This document shows, one piece after another, positions 42,059-45,609 of a stretch of 45,609 nt of DNA. The notes under the pieces were generated by a model. The model had not been told where the DNA came from. It made no database searches and was given only the letters and a program-made list of their open reading frames with translations. The stretch is from an uncultured Collinsella sp. (GTDB lineage: Bacteria > Actinomycetota > Coriobacteriia > Coriobacteriales > Coriobacteriaceae), in assembly GCA_900554595.1 (NCBI GenBank), contig USHZ01000001.1, positions 1 to 45,609 on the forward strand, written 5' to 3'. Position 1 is the first letter of the stretch. Each line of letters starts with the position of its first letter. Made by a program: the position numbers and the translations under genes.

Positions 42059-43417
42059 ATGGCCTCATCCGCCCCGCGCGGTTTGCGCTCCGACCATGTC
42101 GTTACCGTCGGCATTGCGTTGTTCTCGATGCTCTTTGGTGCCGGTAACCTCATTATTCCGCCGCTGCTGGCGCTGCAGGCAGGTTCTGCCACGCCGGTTG
42201 CCATGATCGGCTTTTTGATTGCCGCTATCGGTCTGCCTGTTATGGGCTTTATCGCCGTGGCGCTTGCCGGAACGGCGCGCGAGCTTGCTGGCCGCGTGCG
42301 CCCCAAGTTCGGCGAGTTCTTTGTCGCGGCGGTGTATCTGGCCATCGGCCCGTGCCTGGCTATTCCGCGCACGAGCTCCACGGCATTCGAGATGCTGGTG
42401 CCGCTGCTGCCCGAGGGTATTTCGCTCGGCACGGCACGTCTGGTATTTGCCATCGGGTTCTTCGTGGTCGCGTTTGTACTCACGCTTCGCCCGGGCGTCA
42501 TCACGCGCGTGCTCGGCCGCATTACGGGTCCCGCGCTCATTGCGCTCATCGTGCTGGTCGTTGGTGCTGCCGTGATCTCGCCGCTGGGTCCCGCTGCCGC
42601 GCCTCAGGCTCCCTACGATGCAGGCGCTGCCGTGCAGGGCTTTCTGACTGGCTATCAGACCATGGACCTGCTCGCGTCGCTCGCCTTTGGCATCATCATC
42701 GCCGAGACCATCCATGAGTTGGGTGTGACTGATGACAAGCGCGTGGCCTTCGAGATCTCGCGCTCCGGTGTGATCGCTGGCGTGCTCATGGCCATCATCT
42801 ACTGCGGCCTGGCGCTTGCCGGCATGCAGCTCGGCACGGTTATGCCCGATGCTACCAACGGTGCCGCCATCCTCGCCCGTTCGGCCTCTATGCACTTTGG
42901 CCTTGCTGGCACGGTTGTCGTCTTTGCGATTTTCTTCCTCGCCTGCATGAATGTCTGCATTGGCCTTATTAGCTGCTGCTCGCGTTACTTCTGCGAGACG
43001 TATGTGGTCGAAGGGGGAGCGGAGGCTTCCGAGGAGGCCATGCGCCGTCCCTTTGCGGCTCTCGCCTTTGTGTTCGCGGCGTTTTCGTGCGTGCTCTCCA
43101 ACGTGGGCCTCGACATGATCCTCATGTTCTCGGTGCCCATGCTCAACGCCTTGTATCCCGTTGCCATCGTGCTGGTACTGATGGGCCTGGTGCACGGCTT
43201 TTGCGACGCTCATCCGCAGGTGTGGGTCTGGGTCGGCGGCGTGGTTGCCGTGCAGAGTGTGATCACCTCGGTCCGCGACGCGTTCTTTGCGAGCGCGTGG
43301 TTGCCGTTCGATGCGCTGCCGCTGGCGGACATTGGAGCTGCATGGGCGCCGGTCGCCGTGGCGGCGTTCGTGATTGGGCTGCTCCATAGCCAGTTTGTCG
43401 CACATTCGAGGAGCTAG
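42059..43417 (+). CDS. brnQ: Branched-chain amino acid transporter, BrnQ/LIVCS family
   Basis: 452-residue inner-membrane cation symporter for leucine, isoleucine and valine. The N-terminal helix ITxGxxLFSMLFGAGNLIIPP (here VGIALFSMLFGAGNLIIPP) is the family hallmark. Twelve hydrophobic segments can be followed to the C terminus, with AVYLAIGPCLAIPRTSSTAFE between helices 2 and 3. The ATG at 42059 follows GAAAGG by 7 bases; a GTG at 42053 is inside that spacing. It is a single gene after the selenium operon terminator. Substrate is by family only. Confidence 0.92.
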   Translation: MASSAPRGLRSDHVVTVGIALFSMLFGAGNLIIPPLLALQAGSATPVAMIGFLIAAIGLPVMGFIAVALAGTARELAGRVRPKFGEFFVAAVYLAIGPCLAIPRTSSTAFEMLVPLLPEGISLGTARLVFAIGFFVVAFVLTLRPGVITRVLGRITGPALIALIVLVVGAAVISPLGPAAAPQAPYDAGAAVQGFLTGYQTMDLLASLAFGIIIAETIHELGVTDDKRVAFEISRSGVIAGVLMAIIYCGLALAGMQLGTVMPDATNGAAILARSASMHFGLAGTVVVFAIFFLACMNVCIGLISCCSRYFCETYVVEGGAEASEEAMRRPFAALAFVFAAFSCVLSNVGLDMILMFSVPMLNALYPVAIVLVLMGLVHGFCDAHPQVWVWVGGVVAVQSVITSVRDAFFASAWLPFDALPLADIGAAWAPVAVAAFVIGLLHSQFVAHSRS

Positions 43418-43428
43418 GGTTTCTGCGC

Positions 43429-43457
43429 TTGCACAGGCGGGGAGTCTCCCCTATAAT
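43429..43457 (+). promoter_or_regulatory. Strong promoter of the tRNA-Pro/tRNA-Gly unit
   Basis: TTGCAC (43429-43434), 17 bases and a perfect TATAAT (43452-43457), 52 bases before tRNA-Pro. Confidence 0.8.
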
Positions 43458-43508
43458 TTCCTTCGCTTTGGGACACGCAAGGTTTAGACCTTAGCTGCTC
43501 AACACCTT

Positions 43509-43585
43509 CGGGACGTGGCGCAGTTTGGTAGCGCGCCTGCTTTGGGAGCAGGATGTCGCAGGTTCAAATCCTGTCGTCCCGACCA
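43509..43585 (+). tRNA. tRNA-Pro (anticodon UGG)
   Basis: Acceptor CGGGACG/CGTCCCG with encoded CCA, anticodon arm CCTGC-TTTGGGA-GCAGG (anticodon TGG), T arm GGTTCAAATCC. It is cotranscribed with tRNA-Gly 6 bases downstream. Confidence 0.96.
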
Positions 43586-43591
43586 TATCTT

Positions 43592-43665
43592 GCGGGCGTA
43601 GTTCAATGGTAGAACCCCAGCCTTCCAAGCTGATGACGCGGGTTCGATTCCCGTCGCCCGCTCCA
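43592..43665 (+). tRNA. tRNA-Gly (anticodon UCC)
   Basis: Acceptor GCGGGCG/CGCCCGC followed by TCCA, anticodon loop CTTCCAA (anticodon TCC), T arm GGTTCGATTCC. Its 3' end is duplicated downstream in direct and inverted form. Confidence 0.96.
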
Positions 43666-43691
43666 TAAGAATTGTTTTAACGGCTTTGGTT
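43648..43691 (+). repeat. tRNA-Gly 3'-end direct repeat, copy 1 (att-like)
   Basis: 44 bases spanning the end of tRNA-Gly and its flank, from TTCCCGTCGCCCGCTCCA to ACGGCTTTGGTT, are identical to 43851-43894. Similarity continues through the terminators that follow. The 3' end of a tRNA is a common integrase target. Confidence 0.85.
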
Positions 43692-43716
43692 TCCTTTGGG
43701 GATCAGAGCTGTTTTC
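43682..43716 (+). terminator. tRNA operon terminator, copy 1
   Basis: GGCTTTGGTTTCC (43682-43694) pairs with GGGGATCAGAGCT (43698-43710) with several wobbles, then GTTTTCG. Confidence 0.75.
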
Positions 43717-43726
43717 GTTTACGCGC

Positions 43727-43748
43727 CGGGCGACGGGAATCGAACCCG
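43727..43748 (-). repeat. Inverted copy of the tRNA-Gly T arm
   Basis: 22 bases that are the exact reverse complement of 43639-43660 (T arm and 3' acceptor strand of tRNA-Gly). A degenerate third inverted copy appears around 43929-43944. Confidence 0.85.
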
Positions 43749-43765
43749 CTAGGGTGCGGAGCTGA

Positions 43766-43846
43766 GAAAATGCGTGAGCATTTTCCAGCGCAGCACGCAA
43801 GGGCCGAAGGCCCGCAGCGAAACAAGGATTTGCGAAGCAAATCCTT
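43766..43846 (+). repeat. Three consecutive small hairpins between the tRNA-end repeats
   Basis: GAAAATGC-GTGA-GCATTTTC (43766-43785, a GNRA-type loop), GGGCC-GAA-GGCCC (43801-43813) and AAGGATTTGC-GAA-GCAAATCCTT (43824-43846). All three stems are perfect. No ORF of note. Confidence 0.75.
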
Positions 43847-43850
43847 GGAC

Positions 43851-43894
43851 TTCCCGTCGCCCGCTCCATAAGAATTGTTTTAACGGCTTTGGTT
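43851..43894 (+). repeat. tRNA-Gly 3'-end direct repeat, copy 2 (att-like)
   Basis: Identical 44-base partner of 43648-43691. Together they enclose 159 bases of inverted tRNA fragment and hairpins. Confidence 0.85.
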
Positions 43895-43918
43895 CCTTTT
43901 GGGACCAGAGCCATTTTC
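43885..43918 (+). terminator. Duplicated tRNA terminator, copy 2
   Basis: GGCTTTGGTTCC (43885-43896) pairs fully with GGGACCAGAGCC (43901-43912), two wobbles, TTTT loop, then ATTTTCG. It pairs better than copy 1. Confidence 0.8.
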
Positions 43919-43964
43919 GTAAGTGTACGGGGCAACGGGAATCGATGCCGCCCCGCGCCCCTCC

Positions 43965-43991
43965 TAAGTTCCGGTGAAATACGGACTGTCT
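43965..43991 (+). repeat. Diverged half-copy of the 27-bp inverted-repeat element
   Basis: TAAGTTCCGGTGAAATACGG plus ACTGTCT differs from the arm at 25591-25617 at only three positions. No matching right arm follows here directly. Confidence 0.6.
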
Positions 43992-44117
43992 ATTGGCTTT
44001 TGCGAACCCACTGAAGGTCGGGTAGCTAATTTGGGATGGGGCTATTTGATTGCTTTAGCGATTGGCTGGCAAATGTGGTCAAAAAGCCCTGTTCCAAAAT
44101 GACTGGTTCGGTGCTGA

Positions 44118-44277
44118 GCCACGAAAGCGGCCCATCTACTACGTTTGGCCTGCAGGGGTCGACCATAGCCGCATTTTCGGAAAATCGGCAAGCCGTCTAC
44201 CAGCGGTTTTGATTTTTCGGATTTCGGTATGGTTGAGGGCAATCGGTTAAACGTAGTAGATGGGCCCATTTCGTGGC
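44118..44277 (+). repeat. 160-bp CTACTACGTT element, copy 2
   Basis: It begins GCCACGAAAGCGGCCCATCT and ends GATGGGCCCATTTCGTGGC, near-perfect inverted ends of about 30 bases including ATCTACTACGTTT / AAACGTAGTAGAT. It is exactly as long as copy 1 at 24181-24340. The motif AAAAAGCCCTGTTCCAAAAT lies just upstream (44081-44100). Confidence 0.72.
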
Positions 44278-44328
44278 GAACGGTGTGATTCGCGGTCCAA
44301 GGCTGCCGGTTTCGGATGGCCAGCCTTG

Positions 44329-44397
44329 AAGTTGCGGTGAATTAATTTCTGAAAAGCGCGAATAAGCCTAATCCAGGAACTATTTCACCGCGACTTA
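44329..44397 (+). repeat. Diverged full copy of the TTGCGGTGAA inverted-repeat element
   Basis: AAGTTGCGGTGAA (44329-44341) faces TTTCACCGCGACTT (44383-44396), with GGAACTA just inside the right arm. Ends match the element at 25591-25661 while the middle differs. The whole 43919-44409 interval holds only repeats. Confidence 0.6.
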
Positions 44398-44409
44398 GAA
44401 AGGATAGGT

Positions 44410-44865
44410 TTAGCTGCGGGGGCGGTGGCGGAGCTTGTCGATGGTGGCGTCGGTGCTGCGGTTGCGGGCTTCGGCTGAGGTTTGGCGCTTGCGGCGGTAG
44501 TCGATCATGCCTTGGATGATGGGCTTGCCAAAGCTCACGACATCATCGTTATAGATAGCGGTTCGGGCTGCGAGGAGGCAGTCGGTAAAGTCCATATGGG
44601 TCTTGCCAAAGAGTTTGACGGCAAGGGCGACAACGGTGGGCTCGTCGACCATGACGTCATCGAGCAGTCTTTTCATGGCCGCAGCAATCTCAACGCGGGG
44701 AACCTTATAGACGTCGCGCAGCGTGACCACGACGCGCGTGATGATTTCGGGGTAGACACGAGCGGTGCGGGTGGCGATGACCTTGGCGGCGCGCGGTGAC
44801 AGAACCTCGTCGTCGTTAAGCAGGTAGCGTAGGATGACGGTCTCGTCGATGATGGTGCTACTCAT
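44410..44865 (-). CDS. PIN-domain toxin-like protein
   Basis: 151 residues. The N terminus IIDETVILRYLLNDDEVLSPRA resembles VapC/PIN ribonucleases (an acidic residue then a hydrophobic strand and YLLNDD), and HMDFTDCLLAA matches the second acidic motif. The usual first DxN is here DET, so catalytic competence is uncertain. Its start overlaps the antitoxin stop by 8 bases, the classic toxin-antitoxin arrangement. The C-terminal 25 residues are very basic. Target RNA unknown. Confidence 0.72.
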   Translation of the reverse strand: MSSTIIDETVILRYLLNDDEVLSPRAAKVIATRTARVYPEIITRVVVTLRDVYKVPRVEIAAAMKRLLDDVMVDEPTVVALAVKLFGKTHMDFTDCLLAARTAIYNDDVVSFGKPIIQGMIDYRRKRQTSAEARNRSTDATIDKLRHRPRS

Positions 44866-45181
44866 GGATATCTACTTCCTCGGGACCCAAAACCGAATCG
44901 TCGCTTTCCGTAGCAAGGTATTCAATCCAGGCATTGCGTTCCTCAGAGCGGCGATTGGGGTCCCCATATGCTTTGAGCGATCCATAGGCGGCGGTGCCGT
45001 CCTTTGAGCGTACGGCGACTGGCTGAAAGGGGAGCTTGCACATCAAAATGCTCTGAGCGACAAATAGGCGGACGGCCTCGGCGAGCGAGGTGCCCATGGC
45101 GTCGTAGAGGCGCTCGGCATGCTGCTTGTCATCTTCGCGGATGCGCACCTGCAGGATGGCTCTTTTTTGAGTCGATGACAT
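44858..45181 (-). CDS. RelB/DinJ-like ribbon-helix-helix antitoxin
   Basis: 107 residues. Residues 5-50 (RAILQVRIREDDKQHAERLY then DAMGTSLAEAVRLFVAQSI) follow the RelB/DinJ N-terminal DNA-binding fold. The acidic C-terminal part (ATESDDSVLGPEEVDIHE) should bind and block the toxin. ATG 45181 has AAAGGGAGG 6 bases upstream on the minus strand. The pair presumably autoregulates through the palindromes upstream. The usual partner of DinJ is a YafQ/RelE toxin; here it is a PIN protein. Confidence 0.75.
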   Translation of the reverse strand: MSSTQKRAILQVRIREDDKQHAERLYDAMGTSLAEAVRLFVAQSILMCKLPFQPVAVRSKDGTAAYGSLKAYGDPNRRSEERNAWIEYLATESDDSVLGPEEVDIHE

Positions 45182-45224
45182 CGCTGGCCTCCCTTTATTA
45201 GCGTGCAATATGGATGGTCAAATA

Positions 45225-45287
45225 CGGCACGTGCCGATACTTGGCAATCATATATCCAATACTTTATTGCACTCAAGTTTATGAGTG
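45225..45287 (-). promoter_or_regulatory. Toxin-antitoxin promoter and operator palindromes
   Basis: On the minus strand TTGAGT (45271-45276), 16 bases and TATATG (45249-45254) form the promoter. CACTCA/TGAGTG arms (45270-45275, 45282-45287) overlap the -35, and the perfect palindrome CGGCACGTGCCG (45225-45236) lies in the 5' leader. Both are good autoregulation sites. Confidence 0.5.
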
Positions 45288-45402
45288 TAAACATTACTAC
45301 AAGCGTAGTACATCTTTAAAAGAAGAGCGTGAAATCTCTCGCGGCGTACGCGTGTAATACACTCATCTCTATATCTAAGCAAGAATAATTCTAACCAGCA
45401 CA

Positions 45403-45434
45403 AACCCCTGCAATACACACGTATTGCAGGGGTT
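45403..45434 (+). repeat. 14-bp perfect palindrome near the right edge
   Basis: AACCCCTGCAATAC (45403-45416) / GTATTGCAGGGGTT (45421-45434) with ACAC loop. The core CCCCTGCAA occurs again at 45449-45457. It could be an operator, terminator or recombination site; 45288-45501 shows no gene. Confidence 0.6.
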
Positions 45435-45501
45435 ACGCTCAAGATTACCCCCTGCAACTGCGTATATTCAACCTGTATACCGTTGGAGGAATCTTATCGA
45501 A

Positions 45502-45609
45502 GTGCCTGTTTCGCCGCATGCATTCGATACGCCGATGCCGGACCACGGGCGGTTCGGGGCAACGTCGACAGGGTCTCTCCGGCATGGGATTCAGGAGGGA
45601 GTGAACAAC
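45502..45609 (+). CDS. Possible partial ORF or leader at the right edge
   Basis: A GTG at 45502, 11 bases after GGAGG, opens a frame that stays open to the window end (36 codons, starting VPVSPHAFDTPMPDHG). The last bases contain CAGGAGGGAGTGAAC, a strong ribosome binding site, so another gene probably starts at or just beyond the edge. Neither can be identified here. Confidence 0.25.
   Translation, partial: MPVSPHAFDTPMPDHGRFGATSTGSLRHGIQEGVNN

Noticed and set aside
42059..43417. The BrnQ gene as part of the selenium operon
   Set aside because: A perfect terminator at 42006-42035 separates them.
43640..43950. CRISPR array
   Set aside because: The repeats near tRNA-Gly are two direct copies and inverted tRNA fragments without regular spacers, and no cas genes are present.

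Overview
The window looks like a chromosomal segment from a Coriobacteriia gut anaerobe, most likely Collinsella. The reasons are the high-GC coding style, frequent TTG/GTG starts behind GAAAGG-type ribosome binding sites, a four-domain S1 protein, the gene repertoire, and many AT-richer repeat islands between genes. The genus is inferred from style and protein flavour, not from a search.

Layout. 1-5000: 3' part of NADP-type glutamate dehydrogenase, then a two-gene molybdenum hydroxylase (FAD subunit plus a fused [2Fe-2S]/Mo subunit). 5073-8750: tRNA-Leu(UAG), trigger factor, ClpP, ClpX. 9029-16610: HAD phosphatase, argG with a structured leader carrying an Arg-rich mini-ORF, argH, ndk, rpiB and an L-cysteine desulfidase. 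16797-25581: HAD hydrolase, rpsA, RNase P RNA, IMPACT-family protein, C_GCAxxG_C_C protein, MetY-like sulfhydrylase, MFS exporter, xanthine phosphoribosyltransferase and a GGQ release-factor-like protein. 25669-33766: diacylglycerol-kinase-like protein, ClC channel, moeA, a mogA/moaB homologue and modABC. 34198-41982: two double-cubane/2-hydroxyacyl-CoA-dehydratase-like proteins, their ATPase activator, a family-4 glycosyltransferase, selD with an in-frame UGA (selenocysteine), yedF, a DUF3343 gene and a cysteine-desulfurase-like gene. 42059-45609: BrnQ transporter, tRNA-Pro and tRNA-Gly, a repeat-rich island and a toxin-antitoxin pair.

How the genes fit together. Molybdate uptake (modABC), molybdenum insertion (moeA, mogA/moaB), a fused Mo hydroxylase and the selD-yedF-DUF3343-desulfurase set are the parts expected for a selenium-dependent molybdenum hydroxylase, here probably acting on purines or another N-heterocycle. 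The selenium genes lie directly behind a low-potential double-cubane reductase pair, its activator and a glycosyltransferase whose gene overlaps selD. This eight-gene block is the best candidate for an under-described system: selenium activation linked to an ATP-driven reductase and a sugar transferase.

Non-coding structure is rich. There are three long hairpins sharing an internal CTCCTCTTTC, two 160-bp elements with CTACTACGTT inverted ends, a 27-bp perfect inverted repeat with diverged relatives, and a tRNA-Gly 3'-end duplication enclosing three small hairpins.
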